A stretch of DNA of 64,000 nt. It comes from Alkalihalobacillus sp. TS-13 (GTDB taxonomy: Bacteria; Bacillota; Bacilli; Bacillales; Fictibacillaceae). Positions 26,081 to 34,137 of the stretch are shown one piece after another. The stretch is from positions 1 through 64,000 of the forward strand of contig NZ_JAHKSI010000005.1 in assembly GCF_019720915.1 (NCBI RefSeq). Reading direction: 5' to 3'. Made by a program: the position numbers and the translations under genes. How positions within the stretch are numbered: the stretch's first letter is position 1; each line of letters begins with the position of its first letter. The notes under the pieces were generated by a model. That model was not told the origin of the DNA, made no database searches, and worked only from the letters and a program-made list of their open reading frames with translations.

Positions 26081-27352
26081 TTATCGGATTTGACCAGTTC
26101 CACTCATTACATATTTGACGGTGGTAAGAGCAGGGAGTCCCATTGGACCGCGAGCATGTAGCTTCTGAGTTGAAATGCCGATTTCCGCTCCAAATCCAAG
26201 TGCTCCACCATCTGTAAATCGTGTCGATGCGTTATGATAGACTGCTGCTGCATCTACTAGACCTAAGAATGTCTTCGCAGCTTGATCATCTTCCGTTACG
26301 ATCGCTTCAGAGTGCTTCGTGCCATACTCTTCAATATGGTCAACCGCTTCAGTCACATCATTCACGATTTTTACAGCGATATCTGTAGAAAGATATTCAT
26401 TCGCCCAGTCTTCTTCACCAGCTGGGATGGTTCCAGGAAGGATAGCTTGAGCATAATCATCACCATGTGCTGTGATCGAGTTTTCTTCAAAAGCCTTGAT
26501 AAGGCCGTCTTTATTCGTATCCAACCATTCTTTATGAACGATGACTGTTTCTGCAGCATTACAAACTGCAGGCCGATCTGTCTTTGCGTTTACAAGGATG
26601 TTGATTGCTTTTTCTACTTCAGCAGCTTTATCGATGTAGATGTGGCAGTTTCCGACTCCTGTTTCAAGTACAGGTACAGTCGCATTATTGACGACTGCTT
26701 GAATCAAGGAACCTCCACCACGTGGGATCAACACGTCGATGTGTTCTTTCATCGTAAACAACTCTTGAGTCGCTGAGCGGTCTGTGCTGGCGATGAACTG
26801 TACTGCCTCTTTCGGAATTTTAGTCTGTTCTAAACCACGATGCATCACTTCGACAATCGCTTTGTTTGAAGAAAGGGCAGAAGATCCGCCTTTCAAAACG
26901 ATTGCGTTACCTGATTTCAAAGCAAGACCAGTCGCATCGACTGTTACGTTCGGGCGTGCCTCGTAGATCATTCCGATGACGCCCAGCGGAACGCTCACTT
27001 GTTGTACATTCAATCCATTTTCAAGTGTCCAGTCTGATTTCACCACACCTGTCGGATCTTCAAGCTCTGATACCTCACGAAGACCTTGCGCAAATTCGAA
27101 AATTCGTTCTTTATTCAGTGATAAACGGTCCATGAACGCAGCGTCAAAGCCTTTTTCACGACCTTGAGCAAGATCTTCTTCGTTCGCTTTTAAAATCGTT
27201 TCGTATTCAGCTTCGAGGATGTCTGCAACTGTATGCAGTGCCTGGTTCTTTTCCTCAGTCGTCAATAGAGATAATGTTTTTGCAGCTTTCTTAGCTGTAA
27301 TCGCTTGTTCTTCAACACTTGGTTTTTCAATCGTAAGTGTAATGGGTATCAA
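26081..27352 (-). CDS. proA: Gamma-glutamyl phosphate reductase
   Basis: Second enzyme of proline synthesis; reduces glutamyl-5-phosphate to the semialdehyde with NADPH. The catalytic cysteine lies in RPAVCNAAETV, and GVIGMIYEARPNVTVDA, VLKGGSSALSSNKA and GGGALGFGAEIGIST are diagnostic. The start is unclear: the TTG at 27352 lies one base after AAAGGA, an ATT nine bases further on has better spacing, and the frame stays open upstream into a repeat to a TTG at 27427. No ATG is available. Family length (about 415) fits the 27352 or 27343 choice. Third gene of the proC-proB-proA order. Confidence 0.9.
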   Translation of the reverse strand: MIPITLTIEKPSVEEQAITAKKAAKTLSLLTTEEKNQALHTVADILEAEYETILKANEEDLAQGREKGFDAAFMDRLSLNKERIFEFAQGLREVSELEDPTGVVKSDWTLENGLNVQQVSVPLGVIGMIYEARPNVTVDATGLALKSGNAIVLKGGSSALSSNKAIVEVMHRGLEQTKIPKEAVQFIASTDRSATQELFTMKEHIDVLIPRGGGSLIQAVVNNATVPVLETGVGNCHIYIDKAAEVEKAINILVNAKTDRPAVCNAAETVIVHKEWLDTNKDGLIKAFEENSITAHGDDYAQAILPGTIPAGEEDWANEYLSTDIAVKIVNDVTEAVDHIEEYGTKHSEAIVTEDDQAAKTFLGLVDAAAVYHNASTRFTDGGALGFGAEIGISTQKLHARGPMGLPALTTVKYVMSGTGQIR

Positions 27353-27392
27353 TTCCTTTCGAATGTTTTTATAAAAGGTGGTGTTGATTTCT

Positions 27393-27501
27393 CCGAAATT
27401 CGCTCCCTTTCCGCGGGCGATCCGCAAGCCTCCTCGCTCACTTAAATCGCTGTGGGGTCTTGCCTGGCTCGCTTTTCCCGCAGGAGTGTCGCAAATATCG
27501 G
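27393..27501 (-). repeat. Compact modular element between proB and proA
   Basis: A 109-bp minimal version of the long element: CCGAAATTCGCTCCC at one end and GACACTCC..GCGGG..GCGAGCC on the other, joined through GAGGAGGCTTGCGGATCGCC. It lacks both inserted modules of the long copies. Its ends (CCGAAATT and AATATCGG) are inverted. It lies inside the proline operon, 40 bp before proA. Confidence 0.85.
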
Positions 27502-27583
27502 TTGATCAACATTAGAACTTGTCAAAGTTTATAAAAGAGCGAGACCGAAATAACAGCCGGTATCCTCAAACAAATGCAATTTT

Positions 27584-28708
27584 TTAAACACCTACAGGTA
27601 CAGCAGCATCCAGGTGACAGACCATGTCTTCACTTTCAACTGCAGCAACGGAATAGTCCTTCAGCTGATCTTCTTTTTTATTATCAATGACTTTCTTCAA
27701 TTCTTTCGATGAATACTTCATGACACCTAGACCGATCTTTTCGCCATTGAGGTCCATGATGCGTACGACGGCACCTTTATCAAAACGACCTTTGACGCTG
27801 TGCAAGTCAGTCGGTGCAAGGCTTGTGTTCCCCTCTTGAATGGAAACCTTCACTTCATCATCAATTGTGACTTCACCTTCAGGACCAGAATTGAAGGCAA
27901 TCCATTGTTTCTTCTGGTTCAAGTTCTCGTTGTCTTCTTTCGGTTCGAAATACGTTCCTTTTGCTTCACGATTGACCGCATCGTATATGATATTGCTCGT
28001 GTTGGCTTTTCCTAAGAATGCAGGGATTCCTGATGCTAGTGAAATTTTGAAAGCGTCGATTTTCGACTTCATTCCGCCTGTACCGACTGCACTTCCAGGT
28101 TCACCTGCTGCAGATTCGATTTCAGGTGTGATTGCATGGACCTGATCAAGCAACTGAGCATTTTCATTTTTACGAGGATCATCATCAAATAGACCATCGA
28201 TATCAGATAAAATGATGAGTTGATCCGCATCTACGAGTCCTGCTACTTTCGCAGACAAAGTGTCGTTGTCCCCAAATTTCAAGAAGTCCATCGTGATCGT
28301 GTCATTTTCGTTGACGATCGGTATGATTCCTCTTTCTAACAACACAGTCAATGTGCTCCTTGCATTGTTATATCGTGTTTCATATTTGAAATCGTCACGT
28401 GTAATCAAGATTTGAGAACCTACATATCCGTGTGAAATGAAAAGGTCAGAGTAGGTTTCAATTAAAAGTCCCTGGCCGATTGAAGCTGCCGCTTGTTTTT
28501 CCGGCAATGATTCTGGACGGGAGATGAACCCGAGCTTACGATAGCCTGCAGCTACTGCTCCAGATGATACGAGCAGGACCTCATGTCCGTCATCTTTCAA
28601 TCGAACAACTTCATCTACTATTTTTTCTATTTTTCTACGGCTAAGCTCTCCGTGTAAACTTGTTAGTGAACTACTTCCAATTTTGATTACGATTCGTTTT
28701 TTTTCCAT
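27584..28708 (-). CDS. proB: Glutamate 5-kinase
   Basis: First committed enzyme of proline synthesis, phosphorylating glutamate. The 374-residue protein has the amino-acid kinase domain (KIGSSSLTS, VSSGAVAAGY, NENDTI, FGDNDTLSA, SDIDGLFDDDP) and a C-terminal PUA domain (about 285-365), as in B. subtilis ProB and ProJ. ATG at 28708 is chosen because GGAGAG lies 10 nt upstream. Lies 60 nt after proC and 231 nt before proA. Confidence 0.92.
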   Translation of the reverse strand: MEKKRIVIKIGSSSLTSLHGELSRRKIEKIVDEVVRLKDDGHEVLLVSSGAVAAGYRKLGFISRPESLPEKQAAASIGQGLLIETYSDLFISHGYVGSQILITRDDFKYETRYNNARSTLTVLLERGIIPIVNENDTITMDFLKFGDNDTLSAKVAGLVDADQLIILSDIDGLFDDDPRKNENAQLLDQVHAITPEIESAAGEPGSAVGTGGMKSKIDAFKISLASGIPAFLGKANTSNIIYDAVNREAKGTYFEPKEDNENLNQKKQWIAFNSGPEGEVTIDDEVKVSIQEGNTSLAPTDLHSVKGRFDKGAVVRIMDLNGEKIGLGVMKYSSKELKKVIDNKKEDQLKDYSVAAVESEDMVCHLDAAVPVGV

Positions 28709-28768
28709 AACTGGTCTCTCCATCACTCCTAAATATCTATCTTGTTAAATGTTTGTTTTAACTGTCAT

Positions 28769-29611
28769 TTATTTTTGTTCAGCAAATACTTTTTCGAGTT
28801 CTTCGCGCAGCTCTTTTGATCGGGAAGCTGCTCCTTTTACTGCTTCAGCAATCGCTTTCCCTCCGCCATGTTCAGCTAATGCTTCCAATCCAGCAGCTGT
28901 TGTTCCATTCGGGGAGGTGACGTTTTTTCTCAACTGAGTCGGTGTCTCTTCACGTTCTAGCATCATCTGAGCTGCCCCTCTGATGGTTTGAGCTCCGATT
29001 TGTCTCGCCAATTCACGATCAAGACCACCTTCATAGCCTGCCTGTTCCATGTGTTCCATCAGGTTATAGAAGTAAGCCGGACCACTTCCTGCAATGCCAG
29101 TGAAGATATCCATTTGATCTTCTTCAATGATGTAAGATTCTCCGATGCATTTCATCAATTCTTTTGTCAGTAAAACCTGATCCATAGATACATGCTTGCC
29201 TGGGCTGATTGCCGTTGCTGATTCACCTAACATGCTGGAGGTGTTCGGCATTACTCGAATGACTTGTTGACGCTCATTCATGTTATCTTCCATATAAGAG
29301 GTAGAAATTCCAGCTAATACTGAAATCAACAATTGATCTGGTCGTAAGCGGTTTTTAAGATCTGCTAAGACCGTCTCGATATCTTTCGGTTTCATCGCAA
29401 GAATGAAGACATCTATCTTACTGAAATCCAATTGATCTTTCGTTACTGCTTCAATTCCAAATTTCGTTTTGATTGTATCTAAACGTTCTTGGTTACTACG
29501 GTTGGTTGCAATGATTTGTTCCGGTGCAAATTTTCCTGATTCGACGATTCCTGAAATCATTGCTTCAGCCATATTCCCAGCGCCTAAAAAGGCAACACGT
29601 TGTTTCAACAA
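28769..29611 (-). CDS. proC: Pyrroline-5-carboxylate reductase
   Basis: Last enzyme of proline synthesis, NAD(P)H-dependent. The 280-residue protein has the Rossmann loop FLGAGNMAEAM, then LAMKP, RVMPNTSSMLGES and the C-terminal family motif SPNGTTAAGLEAL. The start is read as TTG 29611, eight bases after AAAGGAG; a GTG nine bases earlier overlaps the RBS. It opens the proline operon. No proline T-box leader is visible upstream, unlike the T-box-controlled B. subtilis proBA and proI. Confidence 0.9.
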   Translation of the reverse strand: MLKQRVAFLGAGNMAEAMISGIVESGKFAPEQIIATNRSNQERLDTIKTKFGIEAVTKDQLDFSKIDVFILAMKPKDIETVLADLKNRLRPDQLLISVLAGISTSYMEDNMNERQQVIRVMPNTSSMLGESATAISPGKHVSMDQVLLTKELMKCIGESYIIEEDQMDIFTGIAGSGPAYFYNLMEHMEQAGYEGGLDRELARQIGAQTIRGAAQMMLEREETPTQLRKNVTSPNGTTAAGLEALAEHGGGKAIAEAVKGAASRSKELREELEKVFAEQK

Positions 29612-29930
29612 AGTAACCACTCCTTTTATGTCCGTTCAATTCAACGTTTTTTATCGTAACACTCACGGAAATTAATTCAACAGCTATAACCAAATAGGTT
29701 GCATATTGGCGAAAAAGTCCAGGTAAACGTTTTCATCGACTTTTATATGATTCAAATCCCTTCTAAGGATAAATAATCTCGGCTGAGGGTAGTATTTGGA
29801 AGCTGGAAATTCTACACACCACTAGTAGACTGTTTATTTAGAATATTTCGTTTAATCAAAGTCCGTAAAAAGGTGTCCCTTATTATAATGAAGAAATAAG
29901 AATGGAGAGTAATTCAGAGGAGGTAATCGT
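29612..29930. promoter_or_regulatory. Divergent promoter region proC / hydrolase
   Basis: About 320 bp without genes. On the minus strand TTGAAT, 16 nt, TACGAT (about 29652-29679) is a plausible sigma-A promoter for proC. A cre-like sequence ATGAAAACGTTTACC (14 of 15 to the consensus) lies at 29722-29736. No T-box terminator or GGTGG-type T-box bulge was found. Confidence 0.4.
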
Positions 29931-30500
29931 ATGGATATAGAGCAAAATACACCACTGATTGTGATTGATGTCCAACAAGCATTCCGACATCCGAACTGGG
30001 GGGACCGCAATAATCCCAAGGCTGAAAAGAACATCGCAGCACTGATTGATGATTGGAGAACGAATTCCCGATCGATCATCTTTGTGCAACATGTTTCTCA
30101 TAGTCCTGATTCATTGTTTTATGTGGAGGGAGATGGGGTTGATTTTAAAGAAGACTGTAGGCCATTGAACGATGAGGTGATCATCCGGAAAACGGTGAAC
30201 AGTGCTTTCATCGGAACAGACCTGCATCAACGGGTTACTGACCTCCATTGTAAAAAAGTGGTCATTGTGGGATTGACCACCAATCATTGTGTGGAAACGA
30301 CGACGAGAATGGCTGGAAATTTCGGGATGAATCCGATTCTAGTTGAGGATGCGTGTGCCACTTTCGACCGAAGCGGACCTGATGGAAAGATCTATCTTGC
30401 AGAAGATATCCACCAGATGACAATCGTGAATCTGAATGAGGAATTCGCTGAGATCATGACGACTGCTCAGCTTTTGCAATCAGCAAAAATAGAAGGATGA
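29931..30500 (+). CDS. Isochorismatase-fold cysteine hydrolase
   Basis: A 189-residue hydrolase of the isochorismatase-like superfamily. The Asp-Lys-Cys triad is visible: Asp in VIDVQQAF (residue 13), Lys in IRKTVNSAF (about 86) and Cys in GLTTNHCVETT (about 120). Members act on nicotinamide, ureido or related amides; the substrate is unknown. GAGGAGGT lies before the ATG. Confidence 0.85.
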   Translation: MDIEQNTPLIVIDVQQAFRHPNWGDRNNPKAEKNIAALIDDWRTNSRSIIFVQHVSHSPDSLFYVEGDGVDFKEDCRPLNDEVIIRKTVNSAFIGTDLHQRVTDLHCKKVVIVGLTTNHCVETTTRMAGNFGMNPILVEDACATFDRSGPDGKIYLAEDIHQMTIVNLNEEFAEIMTTAQLLQSAKIEG

Positions 30501-30517
30501 CGAATTTACTCTCCTAT

Positions 30518-30545
30518 TCATGAAAAAGGATTTCTGACATACATT
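30518..30545 (+). promoter_or_regulatory. Candidate sigma-E promoter of spoVR
   Basis: TCATGAA, 13-nt spacer, CATACATT. The second box matches the sigma-E -10 pattern CATACANT exactly. It lies inside a hairpin that also looks like a terminator. Confidence 0.45.
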
Positions 30546-30566
30546 GTCTTATAGAATCCTTTTTAG
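30521..30566 (+). terminator. Hairpin between hydrolase gene and spoVR
   Basis: AAAAAGGATTTC pairs with GAATCCTTTTT. It can terminate the upstream hydrolase transcript. The spoVR RBS GGAGGG begins right after it. Confidence 0.72.
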
Positions 30567-30577
30567 GAGGGACTGGC

Positions 30578-31987
30578 ATGAGCATTGATGAACACAAGGA
30601 GTTAATAAACGCCATTCATGAAATTACAGAAATCGCTGAGGGATTCGGACTTGATTTTTATCAAATGCGTTATGAAATTTGTCCGTCTGATATCATTTAT
30701 ACATTCGGTGCTTACGGAATGCCGACTCGTTTTTCCCATTGGAGCTTCGGTAAGCAATTCCATAAAATGAAACTTCAATATGACCTTGGATTGAGTAAGA
30801 TTTATGAACTCGTCATCAACTCTGACCCATGTTATGCATTTCTATTGGACAGTAATTCATTGATCCAGAACAAATTGATTATTGCGCATGTACTCGCACA
30901 CTGTGATTTCTTCAAAAACAACATACGATTTACGAATACCCGACGGGACATGGTCGAAAGCATGACTTCGACCGCAGAACGGATCGCCAATTATGAGCAT
31001 CTCTATGGAAAAAAGGAAGTCGAAAGTTTCTTGGACGCCGTGTTGAGTATCCAGGAGCATATCGATCCTTCTATCATGAGACCGAAGCTCAATTATAGAC
31101 TGGATGAGGAAGAAGAGGAGCTGGAAAGGAAAGCGACTCCATATGATGACCTGTGGGAAATGGATGAGGCTGAGAAAAAAGAAAAGAAGAAATTGAACAA
31201 GAAACGGAAAATCCCGCCTCATCCTGAAAAAGATCTGCTGATGTTCATTGAGGAATACAGCCGGGAGCTGGAGGATTGGCAAAGGGATATCCTCTCGATG
31301 ATGCGGGAAGAGATGCTGTACTTCTGGCCGCAGCTAGAGACGAAAATCATGAACGAAGGCTGGGCATCATTTTGGCATGCACGGATCTTACGGGAGATGG
31401 ACTTGACGACTGATGAAGTGATCGAGTTTGCCAAACTGAATGCAGGTGTGGTACAGCCGTCGAGGACATCGATCAATCCTTATTACCTCGGTTTGAAGGT
31501 TTTCGAAGACATTGAGGAAACCTATAACAATCCGTCAGAAGAATTGCAGAAGCAAGGGGTCAAGAAGGGGGACGGAAGGGAAAAGATCTTCGAAGTCCGT
31601 GAAATCGAGTCGGACATTTCGTTCATCCGCAACTATTTGACGAAGGATCTCTGTGACCGTGAGGACTTGTATCTGTTCCAAAAACAAGGTAAGGATTACA
31701 GAATTACGACAAAAATGTGGGAAGAAGTTCGCGAACAACTCATCAACAGCCGGGTGAATGGAGGGTTTCCGTATATCACGGTCAATAACGGCGATTATTT
31801 GAAAAATGGAGAGCTCTACCTCGTTCATCATTTCGAAGACATGGAACTCGATTTGAAATACCTTGAAAAAGTACTGCCTTACATCCATCATCTATGGGGA
31901 AGATCCGTTCATCTTGAAACCAAAGTCGAAAACAAAGGCGTCATCTTCACATACGATGGCAAAGCCGTGCATAAGAAGAACTTATAG
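30578..31987 (+). CDS. spoVR: SpoVR family protein
   Basis: Stage V sporulation protein R, involved in spore cortex formation; family members co-occur with PrkA and YhbH and are thought to work with them. The 469-residue protein has the conserved [10 protein letters not shown], the DPCYAFLL and [10 protein letters not shown] segments, and [13 protein letters not shown]. An acidic/basic insert (about 175-215) interrupts the middle. ATG follows TAGGAGGGA. All three members of the PrkA-YhbH-SpoVR set lie within this window. Confidence 0.93.
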   Translation: MSIDEHKELINAIHEITEIAEGFGLDFYQMRYEICPSDIIYTFGAYGMPTRFSHWSFGKQFHKMKLQYDLGLSKIYELVINSDPCYAFLLDSNSLIQNKLIIAHVLAHCDFFKNNIRFTNTRRDMVESMTSTAERIANYEHLYGKKEVESFLDAVLSIQEHIDPSIMRPKLNYRLDEEEEELERKATPYDDLWEMDEAEKKEKKKLNKKRKIPPHPEKDLLMFIEEYSRELEDWQRDILSMMREEMLYFWPQLETKIMNEGWASFWHARILREMDLTTDEVIEFAKLNAGVVQPSRTSINPYYLGLKVFEDIEETYNNPSEELQKQGVKKGDGREKIFEVREIESDISFIRNYLTKDLCDREDLYLFQKQGKDYRITTKMWEEVREQLINSRVNGGFPYITVNNGDYLKNGELYLVHHFEDMELDLKYLEKVLPYIHHLWGRSVHLETKVENKGVIFTYDGKAVHKKNL

Positions 31988-32000
31988 AACGATTGCTAAA

Positions 32001-32025
32001 ACCGCCATAATAGGCGGTTTTTTTA
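32001..32025 (+). terminator. Terminator after spoVR
   Basis: ACCGCC/GGCGGT flanked by AAAA and TTTTTTT. Confidence 0.9.
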
Positions 32026-32117
32026 CATTTAAAGAAAGTATATAATACGTTCTTCAATATCAACTCAACTAAAGCTCAGCCTGCGCCAAAGGCTTGGCTT
32101 TGCTAAGTTTTCTTTAT
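32025..32117 (+). repeat. Short hairpin repeat, full version
   Basis: Two-hairpin form: AAAGAAAGTATATAATACGTT, then CAACTAAAGCTCAGCCTGCG and GGCTTGGCTTTGCTAAGTTT. About 93 bp; placed between spoVR and the DUF2087-type gene. Confidence 0.78.
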
Positions 32118-32257
32118 GGGATTTCACGTATTGGTGGTAAGTTGACCAAAATCAAAAGTTGAAGGTACAACTACGGAAAATTTGGCTTCACCTTCCAAAT
32201 AAGCGTTGAATATTAATAAACAATAGTATAAAATGTTTACTAAATAGAGGACGTTTA

Positions 32258-33037
32258 ATGGGAGTGTTTATAATTATGAGTGGCCGAGACCTTTTTTGGG
32301 ATGCCGATACAGATGACTTGAAAAAAGGCTATACATTCAATCAAACGACAGAGGAATTCACCTGCCTCATTTGCCGGAAAAGCTTTCAGATAGGATTGAT
32401 TTTTCCTTGGACAGATGGACTGTACATGGAGGCAGAACGTGCAATCAAACAGCATATCATTGATGAACATGGATCGATGCTTGATTATTTGTTAAGCATG
32501 AACAAAAAGTACACGGGACTCACTGATGTACAACGAAAAATCCTGATGAGCTTCAAGAGCGGCCAATCCGATAAGGAGATTGCAAAACAACTAGATGTAG
32601 GCAGTACATCGACGATCCGGACACATCGGTTTAAGCTGAAGGAAAAAGAAAAACAGGCAAAGGTGTTCCTTGCGATCATGGAAATGTTGAAAAAGGCTGA
32701 TCAGAAGGATGACCTTGTCCAAATTCATAAAGGGGCGACGCAAGTGGATGAACGTTATGCAATTACGACAAAGGAAAGGGAAAAAGTATTATCGACTTAT
32801 TTTAAAAAAGGTCTAGATGGTCCGATTACTCATTTTCCGAGTAAGGAAAAGCGGAAGATCATCGTTTTGCAGCACATTATCCGGAAGTTCGATCCTGAGC
32901 GGGTCTATACTGAAATGGAAGTGAATGAAGTGCTGAAGCCGGTCATTGATGACTATGTGACCGTCAGACGGTATCTCATCGAATATGGCTTTCTAGATCG
33001 GAACAAAGAGTGCAGTGAATATTGGGTAAAGAAATAA
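32258..33037 (+). CDS. DUF2087-type transcriptional regulator
   Basis: A 259-residue protein. Residues 35-75 form a zinc-finger-like segment (CLICRKSF and HIIDEHG). A LuxR/sigma-70-like helix-turn-helix follows at about 88-130 (LTDVQRKILMSFKSGQSDKEIAKQL). The C-terminal half has the DUF2087 pattern FPSKEKRKIIVLQHIIRKFDP and YTEMEVNEVLK, ending in a winged-helix-like region. Family members are DNA-binding regulators of unknown signal. ATG at 32258 follows AGAGG at 7 nt; an ATG at 32276 is an alternative. Confidence 0.78.
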   Translation: MGVFIIMSGRDLFWDADTDDLKKGYTFNQTTEEFTCLICRKSFQIGLIFPWTDGLYMEAERAIKQHIIDEHGSMLDYLLSMNKKYTGLTDVQRKILMSFKSGQSDKEIAKQLDVGSTSTIRTHRFKLKEKEKQAKVFLAIMEMLKKADQKDDLVQIHKGATQVDERYAITTKEREKVLSTYFKKGLDGPITHFPSKEKRKIIVLQHIIRKFDPERVYTEMEVNEVLKPVIDDYVTVRRYLIEYGFLDRNKECSEYWVKK

Positions 33038-33075
33038 TATGCTAGCTGAATATTGTTTTCTGAAATTTTATTAAA

Positions 33076-33501
33076 GGAAATCCACGACACTCCTGCGGGA
33101 AAAGCGAGCCAAGCGAGACCCCGCAGTTTTTTAAAAGGATCTTCGACTATAATAATGAACTTCGACTAAATACCACCACGTCCTATGGTGAACGTCGAAG
33201 TCAGTACATCCTGTACAAGTACGTCCTATGGTGAACGTCGAAGCCAGCATAAGGAAGGCTTCTAAGAATTCTCATCGCAGACACGAAAATGATTTCATTT
33301 TTGTGTTGAGATCCTGTGCAAGTGAGGGGCTTGCGGATTTAGGGCTAATGCATGAAGTGATGTCTAGCTCAGCGACCAGTCACTTGGATCCCTTCAAACT
33401 TCCAGCGGTGGCGACAGCCTCCTCGTCCGTTTTCCAGTGACCTTCGCAACTAAGCGGGGCGCTTCCGCTTTTCTTACGCCCGCAGAAAGGGAGAGGATTT
33501 C
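33076..33501 (+). repeat. Long modular intergenic element, copy 4
   Basis: Full-length copy with two hairpin units. Ends GGAAATCCACGACACTCC and GGGAGAGGATTTCC, again mutually inverted and different from the ends of other copies. Confidence 0.87.
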
Positions 33502-33629
33502 CAAGAATGTAAAATTGTAAAAAAATTTGAAAAATAGGCAAAAGTCTATTGCCAAATGGAAACGGTTGGTATAAACTTTTATAGTACTTAATAAAGATAA
33601 ATCATAAAAAAGAAAAGGAGGTTAGCGTC

Positions 33630-33716
33630 ATGCAAAAATATATCGATATCATTCAGAAACAAGAAATTGTCGTATTTTCTTCAAACAACTTCATAAAGTG
33701 TGGCGTGAACCGATAA
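33630..33716 (+). CDS. 28-residue leader peptide (BmrB-like position)
   Basis: Short ORF MQKYIDIIQKQEIVVFSS followed by NNFIKCGVNR, with an excellent RBS (AAAAGGAGG, 8 nt before ATG). It stands at the head of the bmrCD-like exporter genes and is followed by two terminators. In B. subtilis the equivalent place is held by bmrB, a leader peptide whose stalled translation turns on bmrCD. No sequence match to BmrB can be claimed. Its last codons contain GGCGTGA (33702-33708), which could pair with the terminator 5' arm. Confidence 0.62.
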   Translation: MQKYIDIIQKQEIVVFSSNNFIKCGVNR

Positions 33717-33754
33717 AGACCTTTTTCTGACTTTTATAAATAAAGTGTCTGATC

Positions 33755-33788
33755 AGCTTACGCCCAATTTTTCGGCGTGAGCTTTTAT
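33755..33788 (+). terminator. Attenuator-like terminator 1
   Basis: AGCTTACGCC (33755-33764) pairs with GGCGTGAGCT (33774-33783), one G-U wobble, then TTTATATTT. TTACGCC can alternatively pair with GGCGTGA at the end of the leader ORF. Confidence 0.65.
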
Positions 33789-33814
33789 ATTTCTGTCCCA
33801 TTTACCCAGGAAGA

Positions 33815-33848
33815 AGTATGTCGCGAACGTGCGGCATACTTTTTTTGT
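33815..33848 (+). terminator. Attenuator-like terminator 2
   Basis: AGTATGTCGC and GTGCGGCATACT pair with two mismatches or wobbles, followed by TTTTTTT. It is a stronger U-tract than terminator 1. Confidence 0.75.
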
Positions 33849-33851
33849 CCT

Positions 33852-33942
33852 ACTTAAAGAATGTATAGAAATACATTCTTCAGTATAAGCGCAACTAAGG
33901 CTCAGCCTGTGCCAAGGCTTGGCTTTGCCAAGTTTTTTTATC
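33852..33942 (+). repeat. Short hairpin repeat, full version
   Basis: Starts ACTTAAAGAATGTATAG with the paired AAAGAATGTAT/ATACATTCTT arm, then GTATAAGCGCAACTAAGG, CTCAGCC and TTGGCTTTGCCAAG followed by TTTTTTT. The clearest copy of the family. Confidence 0.85.
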
Positions 33943-34039
33943 AAAACCAGGGAAGAATAGTTTGGATCTTTACCAAACTTTCTTATATATGAAGTTCTAA
34001 TTGAACACTATTTTTCAAAATGTGAAGGGAGAAATGAAG

Positions 34040-34096
34040 ATGCACGTAAAAAACAAAAACACTTCAAGGCTGCTGGATCGGATTGAAGGCGGCTGA
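34040..34096 (+). CDS. 18-residue possible upstream ORF
   Basis: MHVKNKNTSRLLDRIEGG with GAAGGGAG 9 nt upstream, ending 41 nt before the exporter start. Could be a second leader peptide or a chance ORF. Confidence 0.35.
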   Translation: MHVKNKNTSRLLDRIEGG

Positions 34097-34137
34097 CAAC
34101 TAAACGGATAGAACCAAGGCAAGAGAGGGGATAAAGC

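Noticed and set aside
29612-29800. Proline T-box leader before proC
   Set aside because: No T-box consensus bulge or specifier hairpin with a terminator could be found, although B. subtilis proline genes have one.
33228-33440. A 70-codon ORF in the modular element, almost identical to one at 63404-63619
   Set aside because: The similarity follows from the repeat itself. Other copies break the frame, there is no RBS, and the predicted protein is low-complexity Ser/Ala. Treated as part of the repeat.
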